64,000 nucleotides of DNA, taken from contig OY726569.1 in the NCBI GenBank assembly GCA_963383645.1, positions 74,333,135-74,397,134 of the forward strand, given 5' to 3'. The notes beneath the pieces are model-generated. The model was given only the letters and a program-made list of their open reading frames with translations. It was not told the DNA's origin and made no database searches. This DNA comes from Muscardinus avellanarius (lineage: Eukaryota > Chordata > Mammalia > Rodentia > Gliridae). Position numbers and translations under genes: made by a program. Shown here piece after piece: positions 10,636 to 21,599 of this stretch; position 1 is the stretch's first letter, and the number at the start of each line of letters is the position of its first letter.

Positions 10636-10945
10636 GAAATTTTATTTATTTATTTATTTATTTATTTATGGTGGTACTGGGGATGGAGCCCAGGGACCTT
10701 CTATCTCCGGGCTATACTCCCAGACCTATTTTATATTTTATTTGGAAACAGGGTCTCTTAAGCCAGCTGAGGCTGGCTTCGAACCTGAGCGATCCTCCTG
10801 TCTCCGCCTTCCAAGCGTGGGGATTACTAGTGTGTGCCACCACGCTCGGCAAGAGACCCTGTTTTTAATTAAAAAAAAATTTAAAAACAGGGTTGGGTTT
10901 GTAGTCTAGAGGTAGAACACCCCGAGTTCAATCTCTAATACTGTG
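10636..10945. repeat. (TTTA)n, derived MEN copy and ID fragment
   Basis: A TTTA tract (10,636-10,669) precedes a minus-strand MEN copy (10,668-10,850). That copy has the shortened linker 'ggtctcttaagccagc' and an intact head B box 'GGCTTCGAACC' (reverse). A plus-strand ID tail follows at 10,885-10,945, ending in a GT/CA tract. Confidence 0.8.
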
Positions 10946-10974
10946 TGTGTGTGCGCACACACACACACAGAATT

Positions 10975-11090
10975 TCTCTAGCTGGTCTCTTTTTAGGAGC
11001 CTTAGCACTCGTTGCCCCTCAGGAAATTAAGTTTTTCTACCGAGGCCTCTTCCCTACCTGCCTACTTCTTTTCTACCTCCTCACTACTGT
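10975..11090 (-). mobile_element. Fragment related to the LTR at 6,165-6,968
   Basis: The run 'cccctcaggaaattaag' through 'cctcttccctacctgcc' to 'acctcctcac' parallels 6,893-6,966 ('cccctcaagaaattaag', 'cctcttcactgtctgcc', 'gtctcctcac') in order and spacing. It is probably the 5' end of a second, truncated copy of the same LTR family. Confidence 0.6.
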
Positions 11091-11247
11091 CAGGCAAGCA
11101 GAGGCCAGCAGGCCAGTGTTTGAACTGGGCACTTTCAGGAGCTGGCCTGTCGCCCAGCTGGTCTCAGGCTCTTTCTGCTGCAGCAGGCCTGTGTGAAGGA
11201 CCAGTCCTTGGGCATACCTCTGCTTTTGTAGCATGGGCCTTGGAGCA

Positions 11248-11298
<51 letters not shown>

Positions 11299-11600
11299 GG
11301 GGGTTTCTACTTTCTCTGCCTCCCACTGGGCTTTTCCAGCTTGCTCACCTGTCCCTCCTGGAAGCTACTGGTTTTCCTTGGGGTTCCTATAGCTACCAGC
11401 AGACAGACCAGTGACATGGTGCCAAGCTCCAGGGTCTGCAAAGGTTTGGCAGGAAAAGTCGAAGGTCAGGTAGGAACTGTGGCAAGAACAGGGCTCCTGG
11501 CCATGCAAATTCAGGCCTGCTACTTACAAAGCTTTGGAGTTTTCAAGAGAAGCAGAAACTCTAGATCTTAAAATATAAAATCTTCTTAAACTTTTGTTTG
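11091..11600. other. Unclassified stretch containing (GT)n
   Basis: A perfect GT microsatellite lies at about 11,251-11,297. The flanks look single-copy. The open frames crossing it are GT-translation artefacts. Confidence 0.55.
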
Positions 11601-11604
11601 TTTG

Positions 11605-11885
11605 AAGTACTGGACATCAGATCCAGGGCACGAAGATACACTTCTAACCCCTTTTTATTATTATTATTTTTTTAAATTTTATTTTGGTACTGGGAATTGA
11701 ACTCAGGAATACTCTATCTCTGAGCTACATCCCCAGCCCTTTTTATTTTTTATTTTGAGACAGAGTCTTGCAAAATTGCCAAGGGTCTTGCTAAATTGCT
11801 GAGGTTAACCTTGAACTTGAGATCCTCCTGCCTCAGCCTCCAGAGTTGCTAGGATTACAGGCATATGCCACCATATTCCTGGCTT
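11605..11885 (-). repeat. ID fragment and MEN SINE, minus strand
   Basis: A degraded ID piece (11,605-11,655) is followed by a full MEN copy from 'ggtactgggaattgaactc' (11,685) to 'ccaccatattcctggc'. Confidence 0.75.
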
Positions 11886-12164
11886 GAAGTCTTCTGATTT
11901 TCAAATACTGGCAACTAAATTAAAAAAAGAAAACAAACCTCAAAGCCATCAAACCTCTCTGTGGGAGCCTGGGCCCTGAGGAAGGCAATCTGCAGCCCCC
12001 GAGCTTGGTAAATTTTCATGCTGTGTTGTCAATACCTGTAAACACCTAGGTCTCCCCACTCAGCAACCTATGAACAGGGTATGGAACAGAGCCATCCTCA
12101 GCACTTCTTTTCTTTTTTGGTACTAAAAAAAAAAAGTGGTACACTTTTTTGGTACACTTTTTTT

Positions 12165-12342
12165 TTTTTTTTTAACTCAGTGGCTCTTTACCGCTGAGAT
12201 CTACCCTCAGCCTTTTTGTTTTATTTTTTTTACTTTGAAACACAGTCTTCAGAGTTGCTCAGGCTGGCCTCAAACTTGCCATCCTCCTGTCTCAGCCTTC
12301 TCAGTCACTGGGATTATGGGCGTGTGCCATTGACCCAGCCTC
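12165..12342 (-). repeat. Diverged MEN SINE, minus strand
   Basis: Tail remnant 'ctcagtggctctttaccgc' and head 'ggctggcctcaaacttgcc', 'cgtgtgccattgacccag'. A repeated 'tggtacactttttt' marks its start. Confidence 0.65.
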
Positions 12343-12534
12343 AGCAGGTTCTTATAAATGAATTAATGTAGGGTGCTGCTACTTGCTGTCACCTCCAGTC
12401 ACCCAGTGGGTTTAAAGCCATGGTATCATCCTTACAGACTGTTTGGCTATGTGTGGGAATGGTGTTGGTTGTTGATCATGTGTGCACCATTGGCATTTAA
12501 TGGGTGGGGTAAGAATAATATTCGTCACTTAATA

Positions 12535-12690
12535 ATAGGCTCACTGTGTGCCACGCGCAGGTCTTTAATCAATGAAGTTATTTAATCTTCACACCTTACC
12601 CAGCAGGTACCGCCACCATCTCCATTTCACAGATGAGGGAGGACTCAGCCTGCAATAGCAGGCTAGCCCTGTACAACAGAGAGTCAGCCT
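12535..12690 (+). repeat. MIR relic
   Basis: 'gttatttaatcttcacacc', then 'catctccatttcacagatg' and 'aggga' follow the MIR 3' core order. Confidence 0.75.
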
Positions 12691-12769
12691 GTGTGCCCAG
12701 ACTCCCACGTACCCACTGGATGATTATGGTGGAAAACAAAAGAAGGACCCTGTGAGATCAGATCAGCAA

Positions 12770-13540
12770 GTACCTCATGTCAAAGGATGAAATCATAAAC
12801 AATTGTTTAAAGTTCTTAATTGGCTTAATCATCAATTCTAGATCAGGCAATATTCATTTCATAAAACTGAAGTATTCTGATGAGCCAAATAGGTTGATTT
12901 TAGAGATGGGAATGGGCCAAAGACAGCAGACAAAACAAAGGTGGATTGGTCATTTCAAAGTTACTTTCCTTAGAAGGCAGGAACAAGGAAGCAGAAGAAC
13001 AGAAGAACAACTGATGGGCCTTACACTAGACAGGTATAGTGGCACATGCCTGTAATCCCAGTACTTGGGAGGCTGAGACTGTCTAGTGAGACCCTGTTTC
13101 AAAGCAAAAATGGTCAAGGTATAACCTGTAGGTAGAATGCCCCTGGGTTCACTATCCAGTACCCAAACCCAAACCAACAATCAAAAAACACCAAAAACTA
13201 AATCAAACCAAAAATAGTAACTGGACTAACATCAAGTTATCTTCTTTTTTATGTGTGTATGTGGCACTGGGGATTGAACCCAGGGGAATTCTGCCTCTGA
13301 GCTATACCCTGTTTTATTTTTTGTTTTCAACAGGGTCTCACTAGGTTGCTGAGAGCCTTGCTATTTGCTGAGGCTGTCCTAGAACCTGTGATCCTTCTGT
13401 CTCGGCCTCCTAAGTACTGAGATTACAGGCGTGCACTACCCAGCTAGGCTGTCTGTAAACCTTTTAAATTCTTTCTAAGAGGGACAGATAAGCAGCTCAG
13501 TCGTACATTGGTGAACTGGAGCTTTAGTGTGAATGATTCA
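12770..13540. repeat. Unclassified old repeat broken by two SINEs
   Basis: Pieces at 12,770-13,020, 13,200-13,245 and 13,450-13,540 read like one ancient LTR or transposon relic, but I cannot name the family. A plus-strand MEN (13,028-13,165) and a minus-strand MEN (13,250-13,450) interrupt it. Confidence 0.4.
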
Positions 13541-13621
13541 ATTTTTTATTTTTAGCCTGGTCTTTTGAGGCCCAGCACAGAAGCTTAGCACTAAACAATG
13601 GCCACCTGTAACTGTAATGTT

Positions 13622-13835
13622 TTCGAGTACTGGGGATGGAACCCAGGGGCATTCTACCTCTGAGCTATACCCCCAGCCCTACTGTATATTATTTTATTTG
13701 CAACAAGGTCTCACTAAGTTGCAGAAGCCCTAGGCCTCACTATAAGTTGTTGAGACTGGCTGTGAACCTGTTATCCTCCTGTCTCAGCCTTCCAAGTACT
13801 GACATTACAGGCATGCACCACCATGCTGCCTGCTT
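13622..13835 (-). repeat. MEN SINE, minus strand
   Basis: 'agtactggggatggaaccc' to 'caccaccatgctgcc'. Full length with an intact ID tail. Confidence 0.85.
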
Positions 13836-14150
13836 CTAATTTTTATTTAACGTATGTAAACTTCAGAAAGAGTGTGATCTGTTTTAGCACTTTACTGAAG
13901 GCTTACCACTTCAGAAAAGGATGGAAACTGCAGTGATGATTACCCAAAGTTTTTGTATCACTAAAGCCACACAGCTCCAGGTAACTGCATTTGCAATTGC
14001 TGCCTCTGAGAATCAAGCGGCCTTTTCTTTCCCTTTCAGATTGCAGTTAGAGCACTGTGTTGATTGGTTAACTTTTTAGTAAACTTTTAAAAAAATAATT
14101 ACATACTCCCAAAGTGCACAAATCATCTCTGTAGTATACTAGCATTCAGA
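13836..14150. other. Unclassified stretch
   Basis: I see no gene, RNA or named repeat here. Confidence 0.4.
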
Positions 14151-14167
14151 TCAAGAAATAAAACAGT

Positions 14168-14366
14168 AGGCCGGGCGTGGTGGTGCACGCTTGTAATCCC
14201 CACGCTTGGGAGGTGGAGACAGGAGGATCGCGCTGGTTCGAAGCCAGCCTCGCTGGTTTAAGAGACTCTGTTTCCACATAAAAATTTAAAAAAATAGGTC
14301 TGGGAGTATATCCCGTGGGAGTGTATCCCGGAGGTAGAAGGGCTTCCAGGAGCCCCAGTACCACCA
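14168..14366 (+). repeat. MEN SINE, derived subfamily
   Basis: It shows all derived marks: head B box 'GGTTCGAAGCC', shortened 'gctggtttaagagac', linker 'tttccacataaaaa' and tail end 'gggcttccaggagcccc'. 'AAAACAGTA' flanks it on the left (14,161) and after the A-tail (about 14,405), consistent with a target-site duplication. Confidence 0.85.
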
Positions 14367-14408
14367 AAAAAAAAAAAAAAAAAAAAAAAAACAAAAACAA
14401 AAAAAAAA

Positions 14409-15122
14409 CAGTAAGGTGCAATGTGGCACCTGCTTGTAATCCCAATACTTGGGAGGCCAAAACAGGAGGATGGCAGGTTCTCAGCCACCTCAGCAACTTA
14501 GTGAGGACCTCTGCAACTCAGTGAGACCTTGTTTCAAAATTAAAAATAAGCCAGGTGTGATGGCACACGCTTGTAATCCCAGAATTTGGGAGGCTGAGAC
14601 AAGAAGATTGTAGTTCACAGACAGCCTCAGCTACTTAGTGAGTCCCTTTGTAACTCAGTGAGGCCCTGTTTCAAAAATAAAGAATAAAAAAAATAGGGCT
14701 GGGGATGTAGCTCAGAGATAGGATGCCTCTGGTTTCCATCCCCAGTACTGAAAAAAAAAAGGCGGCTGGGAGTGTAGCTTGGAGGTAGAATGCCCCTGGG
14801 TTCTATTCCCAGTACCATAAATAAACAAACAAACAAACAAATAAATAATAAAAAAATAAAGTAGGGCTGGGGGCATAGCTCAGAGTAGAATACCCCCAGG
14901 ATTCAATTCCCAATAATCTCCCACCCCCCAAAAAAAGAAGTTAAACAGGGGTGGATAGGGCACCTGCCTGTAATTCCAGTGACTTGGGAGGCTGATGCAG
15001 GCAGATGGAAAGTTTGGGGACCACTTGGACAATTTAGGGAGATCCTGTCTCTCAAAAATAAATAAATAAAAAGGCCTGGGGATATAGCTCATCGGTAGAG
15101 TGCCTCTGGGTTCAATCCTAAG
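14409..15122 (+). repeat. Array of MEN copies and bare ID tails
   Basis: A head-only copy (14,409-14,545) is followed by a full MEN (14,550-14,752), a bare ID tail (14,763-14,816), another bare ID tail (14,862-14,915) and a MEN (14,945-15,122). All are in the same orientation, so four tRNA-like promoters lie within about 430 bases. Confidence 0.8.
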
Positions 15123-15139
15123 AAGTAAAGGAGGAAAAT

Positions 15140-15250
15140 AAGGAGGAGGCTATGTTTGATCATTTTTATCTGAGGCATAGTATTTCATTGTATGAATAGA
15201 TAAACCAAAAACTACTTATGCATTCTACTGTAGGTGGACATTTGGGGATG
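15140..15250. repeat. Ancient L1 (L1M) fragment
   Basis: 'agtatttcattgtatgaata' followed by 'cattctactgtaggtggac' and 'atttggggatgtc' is the well-known L1M phrase of a changed base in a target followed by 'ggacatttgggttg'. Orientation not assigned. Confidence 0.6.
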
Positions 15251-16084
15251 TCAGGTTTTTGCTGTCTATCCCAAAGAGTTGTCCCTGCTGTCTTACGGTC
15301 CGTTCTGGGTGGGAGGTGAGGGGCACTGGGGCTGTACTCTCTGGGGAGAGGGTTAGAGAATCTTGTTTTGAATTGAAGGGCAGCGGCCTGCATTCTCACT
15401 CCCACCACTAGAAGTCAGGCATTCACAAGAGACGGGAACAGCCAGATTCCTTTCAGGTTTGGTAACTGAGGCTCCATCTTCACTGCAGGGAAGGGAAGGG
15501 AAAGAAGGGAAGGGAAAAGCTTACAGTGTATCTCAGTGAAGGCAGATGGAATTGGCATCAAATATTGTGGGCATCAAACATTTCTCCCTGAGCCTGTGAG
15601 CCCAGCTCCCCTGTTAAGTAGGAAGTGTCTGGGTCTGGCTGCCTTCTGGGGGTAATCCACCTGCTCCCCACCCTTACCCTGCCGGTCTTGCTGGTGGGTC
15701 CACTATGCCTACACACGGCTTGCAGAAACTGGAGCTGGACGCTTTTAGTTTTCCAATCGTAAATGTTTCACATTTCAGTCGTAAATGTTTAACAACTTGT
15801 TCTAGGGTGGGGGCTGATATATCGTGCTGCTAGTTTCTGTGCTGTAAATACTTCTGCCCTGTCTGGTGGTGTGTGTCACTGAACCGAGGTTGGGAAGGCA
15901 CGCTAAGGAGAGTGATATTACCCCGCAGAGTATTGCTACCATCCACACAGAAGAGATGTAGAGATGCTTGAAAGCATAGATAAGAGTGCAATGTAGCAAA
16001 ATAATTAGAAGGTAATAAGTTTTGAGTATTTATTATTTAAGAATTATAAATTTAATTATGCATATTTAAAATTTTGGGGGAAGT
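15251..16084. other. Unclassified stretch
   Basis: It contains a short GGGAA tract (about 15,490-15,515) and otherwise single-copy-looking sequence. No supported gene. Confidence 0.4.
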
Positions 16085-16267
16085 GTGGTACTGGGTATTG
16101 AATGTATGTCCTTACGCTGGCTAGGCAAGAGCTATATTACCCTGATATACTCCAACCCAATAACTGTCTTGCATGTGTGTGTGTGTGTGTGTGGGGGTGT
16201 ACTGGTGATCGAACTGGGGCATTCTACCTCTGAGCCACACTCCCACCCTATATTATTATTGTTGTTG

Positions 16268-16302
<35 letters not shown>

Positions 16303-16505
16303 TTTTGGTGGTACTAGGTTTCCTGGAAGCCCTTCTACCTCCGGGCTACACTCCAAGACCTATTTTATACTTTTTTATTTTTGGAAACAGGGTCTCTTAA
16401 GCCAGCGCGACTGGTTTCGAACCTGCGCGATCCTCCCTCTCCGCCTCCCAAGCGCGGGGATTACAAGCGTGCGCCACCACGCCCGGCCCACCCTATATTA
16501 TTATT
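16085..16505 (-). repeat. Nested minus-strand SINEs with exact target duplication
   Basis: An ID copy lies at 16,085-16,160. An older MEN tail (16,200-16,248) is followed by a derived-subfamily MEN (about 16,305-16,487). The 18-bp string CCACCCTATATTATTATT occurs at 16,243-16,260 and again at 16,488-16,505, an exact target-site duplication. The expanded RTT microsatellite (16,253-16,303) grew from the A-tail and duplication on one side. Confidence 0.9.
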
Positions 16506-16685
16506 AGTCTTGTCTTTAATCTTTTTGTACCTGAGTTTTCTCATGTAAAAAGTGGAGGTAATAGTATTAATACCTATTTTACAGTTATTGCAAGGATTCT
16601 AGGAAAGCATGTATTTACAGCCATTAGTACAGAGCCTGGTGGACAGTACATACTTAATACATTAAAGCTTCGTTGTGGCAGTGTT
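16506..16685 (+). repeat. MIR relic
   Basis: 'cctgagttttctcatgtaaa', 'acctattttacagttattgc', 'cagagcctggtggacagtac' are in MIR order. A (TTA)-rich join precedes it. Confidence 0.7.
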
Positions 16686-16757
16686 GATTAACCTGGCTAG
16701 GGCTAAAACTACATTTTGGGTTGGGTTTCATTATGAGGCCCTTCAAAATACCCTGCG

Positions 16758-16960
16758 TTAGGTGGGCGTGGTGGTGCATGCTTGTAATCCCAGTACTTGG
16801 GAGGCTGAGACGGGAGGATCGTAGGTTTACAGCCAGCTTCAGCTACTTAGTGAGGCCCTCCGCAACTTAGTGAGACCCTGTTTCAAAATAAAGAATAAAA
16901 AATAGGACTGGGAGTGTAGCTCAGAGGTAGAATGCCCCTGGGTTCGATCCCCAGTAGTGC
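16758..16960 (+). repeat. MEN SINE, canonical copy
   Basis: Full length. The tail keeps A box 'TAGCTCAGAGG' and B box 'GGTTCGATCCC'. The head B-box region reads 'ggtttacagcc', a poor match. It is a good reference for the older MEN type. Confidence 0.9.
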
Positions 16961-16999
16961 TAAAAAAAAAAAAAAAAACAAACAACAACAACAACAAAA

Positions 17000-17440
17000 A
17001 AAAAACCACCTTGAATTATGGCCAAAGAGTATCTGGCCCCTGACCAGTCAAAAGGGACCTGACCCTTCTAGCTAGCCAACAGGTCAAGGTCCCCTCTGAA
17101 GCCTGATGACTGTCAGAGCCTTGTGGCTTGCCCCTGTTTCCCCAGTCAGAAGGAAGAGGTCACCCCACCCTCCATTCACTGGCCGCTTGGAGCTAGCAGG
17201 ACCAGTCACGCAGCCCTTTCTTCCCACTACCAAGTCAGGAAAATGAACCATTGGTAGCCAAGAGGAAAACAGTAACCAACCAATGTGGTGTCATAAGACA
17301 GAGAGCAGCGTGGGTGGGACCTGTGGGTTGGCTGGGTCTAGAAAGGCCTTAGGCTATGCTGCCCCCAATCCCTCTTTCTTCTAGCTTAGGTCCCAGAATC
17401 GTTGCCCAGCCCTTGGGCACATGTAATCAGGCTGGCTGGC
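17000..17440. other. Unclassified stretch
   Basis: Single-copy-looking, moderately GC-rich, with no repeat or gene recognised. Confidence 0.4.
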
Positions 17441-17441
17441 T

Positions 17442-17481
<40 letters not shown>

Positions 17482-17618
17482 TGTCTGTTACTAGGGATTG
17501 AACCCAGGGGTGCTCTACCACTAAGCTACACCCCCAGCTGTTTTGTATTTTGAGACTGGGTCTCATTAAGTTACCCAGGCTGGTCTCAAACTATCTAACT
17601 TTCTTCCTTCCTTCCTTC

Positions 17619-17681
<63 letters not shown>

Positions 17682-17835
17682 TTCCTTCCTTCCTTCCTTC
17701 CTACCCTTCCTTCCTTCCTTCCTTCCAATACTGAGGATGGAACCCAGGGGCATTGAGACCCGGCCAGCCTCAAACTTTTGATCCTTCTGTCTCAGCCTCT
17801 GAATAGCTGGGATTACAGGTGTGTGCCACTACCCT
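17441..17835 (-). repeat. Microsatellite complex with SINE parts
   Basis: A TG tract (about 17,443-17,480) borders a minus-strand SINE (17,487-17,600). A long TTTC/TTCC tract (about 17,600-17,726) follows, then another minus-strand SINE piece (17,726-17,835). Confidence 0.8.
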
Positions 17836-18079
17836 GGGTTGTCAAAGACCTAATGCTTCAGAAAATTGGGAGGGGCTGGACTGCCCTCTTACCCAAACCT
17901 GCGGACCAGGCAGCCTCCAGTGCACATTTTTGAGGCCTGTGCCAGGCCTGAGGTGGGCAAGGAATCACAGTTGCTTCCCTGGGCAGTCCCCATCTAAACT
18001 CTGACCTTTGACCTATGCAAAGCCTCTTCTGACCAGTGGTCTGGAGAGATTGAATGAGGAAGCCTGGCCCTTATAGGTT

Positions 18080-18173
18080 TTTTTTTTTTTTTTTTTTTTT
18101 TTTTGTAGGTACTGGGGATGAAATCCAATGGCATTCTATCTCCGAGCTACACTCCCAACCCTATTTTTTATTC

Positions 18174-18237
<64 letters not shown>

Positions 18238-18530
18238 GTGTGTGGTACTGGGGGCTACACTCCCAGACCTATTTTTATATTTTTATATTCTAATAGAAAC
18301 AGGGTTTCACTAAGTTGCTGAGAGCCTCACTCAGTAGCTGAGGGTGGTTTGAACCTGTACGATCCTCCTGTCTCAGCCTCCCAAGTGCCAGGATTACAAG
18401 CGTGCACCACCACGCCCGGCTTTTATTCTTTATTTTGAAACAGGGTCTCACTGAGTTGCAAAGGACCTCACTAAGTAGCTGAGGCTGTCCTGAATGCTGG
18501 ATTTACAAGTGTGCGCCACCACGCTGGGCT
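18080..18530 (-). repeat. MEN SINE interrupted by a younger MEN
   Basis: The tail and part of the linker lie at 18,105-18,178. A (TA)n tract (about 18,180-18,233) precedes an inserted minus-strand intermediate-subfamily copy (18,240-18,420). The host copy resumes at 18,421 ('tttattctttattttgaaac') and ends at 18,530. Confidence 0.8.
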
Positions 18531-18779
18531 TCCTTATAGGTTCTTGACAAACTCCCAGGAGAGGGTACCAGATCAGTTCAGATAACTACCTGAGTTCAGG
18601 AGGGAGCCATACCTTGTATAGGCTAAGTCCAGCCCAGTTCTTTCAGGGTGGACTCTGACCTTCTGCAGCAAGGTTGGACTGAATACTTTTTTTTTTTTTT
18701 TACCTCTACTGGGGTCAAGCAGGTTGACTTTCATAGTCTTTGAAGGTTGCCCAAGGAAGCTCGAACTGAAATACAAAAC

Positions 18780-19075
18780 CTGTGCTAATTCCTGTGTGAG
18801 ATCAGATAAGCCAATTACCTGCTGGTGCCTCAACTTCCTTGTAGGTAACTTAGAAGCATAATAATGTCTCTCTTTATTGTATGGGATTGTTGTAGAGATA
18901 AAATCAGCTGGTATGCAAAAAACCACTTTTAGAGAGATCAGGAGATACCTAAGAACAGTTTGGGTTATTTTTGCTATTTTTGTTGAGGATATAAAGTGCT
19001 GTATGGTTTATTTGGAAAAGTGTGACCTTTGGAATAGACAGACAAGAGTCAATTCTGGTTTTGCAACATACTTTC
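18780..19075 (+). repeat. MIR-like relics
   Basis: 'caattacctgctggtgcctc' with 'ataatgtctctctttattgt' and later 'agacaagagtcaattctgg' resemble MIR parts. The intervening text is unclassified. Confidence 0.45.
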
Positions 19076-19095
19076 TCTGAGGTTTTTTTGTTTTG

Positions 19096-20025
19096 GTATG
19101 TATGTATGTATGTATGTATGTATGTATGTATTGGTACTGGGGATGGAACCCAGGGGCATTCTACCTCCAAGCTACACCTCCAGCCCTATTTTAGTCTTTT
19201 ATTTTATTTTATTTTATTTTTGGTGGTACTGGGGATGGAACCCTTCTACCTCCAGGCTACACTCCCAGACCTATTTTATTTTATTTTATTTTTTTGGTGG
19301 TACTGGGGTTCCTGGAAACCCTTCTACCTCCGGGCTACACTCCCAGACCTATTTTATACTTTTTAAATTTAGAAACAGGGTCTCTTAAGCCAGCGTGGCT
19401 GGCTTCGAACCTCTGGGAGTGTGGCCCAGAGGTAGAAGGGCTTCCACCCCCCCCCAAAAAAAAATATATATATATTGGATATCTGGAAAGACCTAGGACT
19501 GGATAAGCCATCATAAGTCATTTTAGAATGGGCAAGGACTGGACTAAATAAATAAGTGAAAATAAAAAAATTAGCTCTGAGTTAGGTGTGATGGTACATG
19601 CCTATACTTCCAGTACTTGGCAGGCTGAGATCCGAGGATCATAGATTCAATACCAGCAACTTAGCAAGACTTTGTTTAAAAAGAAAAACCAAAAAGACTG
19701 AGGGCATAGCTCAGAGACAGAATGCCTTTGGGTTCAATTCCCCAGTACCACCACCACCACCAAAAAAAAAAAAAAAAGCTTTGACTTGAACATTCATTAT
19801 GTTAGGTGTAAGAATTTAAAATATCAGTCAGGTGTGGTGGCACATGCTTGTAATCCCAGTACTTGGGAGGCAGAAACAGGAGGATCATAAGTTTCCCGCC
19901 AGCCTCAGCAACTTAGGGAGGCTCTTCACAACTTAGTGAGACTCTGTTTCAAAGTAAAAAGAATAAAATAGGGCCAGGTGTGTGAGATTGAAGGGAGAAT
20001 GCCCCTAGGTTCAATCCCCAGTACA
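19096..20025. repeat. SINE cluster with (TATG)n and an inverted junction
   Basis: A TATG tract lies at about 19,098-19,131. Minus-strand tails lie at 19,132-19,195 and 19,219-19,285, and a derived-type minus copy runs from 19,296. At 19,408 it breaks inside its head B box and joins a plus-strand tail (19,409-19,458), a fold-back structure. Plus-strand MEN copies follow at 19,582-19,750 and 19,824-20,025. Confidence 0.8.
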
Positions 20026-20282
20026 GAAAAAAAAGCAAAAAAAAATCAATTATGAAAGCTAACATATTGTGTGATTTCATTTATATATTTATTATGCTCA
20101 GTATAAGCAAATCTGGAGAAACAGAACGTAGATTATTGGTTGCTTAGGATGGGAGGTAGAGGAGTGAGAGACAGAGGACTCTTATTCTGTTTCTTTTTGG
20201 GATGATGAAAATGTTCTACAATTGAGCTAATGTTTGTATAACATTATAAATACTAAAAAACACACTGAATTGTACACTTTAC

Positions 20283-20610
20283 TTTTGTGTGTGGCACTAG
20301 GGATTAAATCCAGACCTCATACATGCTAGGCAGGTAGTCTACATCACTGAACTACATCCCTTTTTATTTTTATTACTGAGATACAGTTTTGCTAAATTTC
20401 CCAGGCCTTTTTTTTTTTTTTTTTTTTGTAGTACTGGGGATGGAACCCAGTGGCATTCTACCTCTGAGCTATACCTCCTGCCCTGTTTTATTATTTTATT
20501 TTGAAGCAGGGTCTCATTAAGTTGTAGAGGGCCTCACTAAGTTGCTGAGGCTGTCCACAAAGCAGTGATCCTCCTTTCTCAGCCTCTTAAGTACCGAATT
20601 TCTGGTGTGG
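20283..20610 (-). repeat. ID fragment and MEN SINE, minus strand
   Basis: An ID tail with 'catacatgctaggcaggtag' lies at 20,285-20,365. A MEN copy lies at 20,424-20,610, separated by a T tract. Confidence 0.75.
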
Positions 20611-20661
20611 GCTAATCTGTGGCACTTGCTTTTCAACCACAAAGGCCTGGGCAGTGCAGTC

Positions 20662-20675
20662 CCGCTAGATGGCAG
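20662..20675 (+). promoter_or_regulatory. CTCF-like site
   Basis: CCGCTAGATGGCAG matches the core CTCF pattern CCASYAGRKGGCRS at all but the third base. It lies about 1 kb upstream of the CpG island in single-copy sequence. Pattern match only. Confidence 0.35.
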
Positions 20676-20807
20676 AAGTGAGCAGAAAGGGAAGGTGTCC
20701 ATTGTCCCCAGGGAAGTCAAGGAAGAAGGCAGAGCAAGGATAGGCTTTGAGCAAAGGTGGCAACCTGCCACAAGTTGCTGTGGGCCCAAGAGAGGAGGGT
20801 TCTCTTG

Positions 20808-20810
<3 letters not shown>

Positions 20811-20845
<35 letters not shown>

Positions 20846-21350
20846 TCCTTGTCTTGTTGAGTTACTTCACAGCTTCTAGAACTAGGCCTGGTAAGAGACC
20901 TTAAGGGACTGTATTTTTGTCTGCAGGGCTTCTAGCAAAAGAAAGAAAAAAATCTGAGATACAGCGCTCGCAGAGCAGCCTGAGGCCCTGGGTTCCGTCC
21001 CCAGCATTGCAAGGGGGAGAAAAAAAGCATCTGGGTGAAGAGGTCTGATTGACAAATGCTGCAGAGACAGAAGATGTCCGCGGACTTAAATGCAGCCTCT
21101 GCCAAAGATTTTCAAGTAGAAGTGCCTCAAAGGCCTAGGGCACAAAGATAAAAAGCCACATTTGGTGGCTTCTGCACGGCTGCTAGCTCATAGCTCACCT
21201 GTGATCGCAGGAACTGGAAGGCTGGGGAGGAGGAGGAGGATTGCAAGTTTGAGGCCAGCCCCAAACTTGGTGAGACCCTGCCTCAACATAAAAATTAAAA
21301 AAGGATGCAGAGGTAGCTCAGTAGTAGTAAGTCCCTGAGTTCAATCTCCA
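20811..21350. repeat. (GT)n, ID SINE and diverged MEN
   Basis: A GT tract lies at 20,811-20,844, an ID copy at 20,955-21,015 ('agagcagcctgaggccctgg') and an old plus-strand MEN at 21,155-21,350 with a GGA expansion. Confidence 0.7.
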
Positions 21351-21599
21351 GTGCCCCCCCAAATCCCACTTTTCCTTACATTAAGGGGTCTTGCTGGAGC
21401 CTTATAAATACAGAAATGCAAGGACTCATCTGCAGTGGGAGATCACAAGTAAATGATGTAGCTGTACAGTGCACCTACTGCTCACATAGATTTACTGGGA
21501 AGTAGCCCCAGGAGGCAAGGCTCCTTTTAAACCGAGAGCACTTCTTTGCAAATGAGAGTAATCCAATAATCCAAATAATACCTAAATAATAACAACAGC

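Noticed and set aside
16253..16356. Asparagine- or leucine-rich open frames, and cysteine/valine or histidine/threonine runs elsewhere
   Set aside because: They are translations of ATT, GT and CA microsatellites.
16758..16960. tRNA gene call on SINE tails
   Set aside because: A and B boxes are present, but no cloverleaf can form. These are the tRNA-derived modules of MEN/ID SINEs, repeated across the window.
20605..20808. Minus-strand transcription from the CpG island
   Set aside because: I looked for a minus-strand exon with a donor upstream of the island and found nothing convincing.
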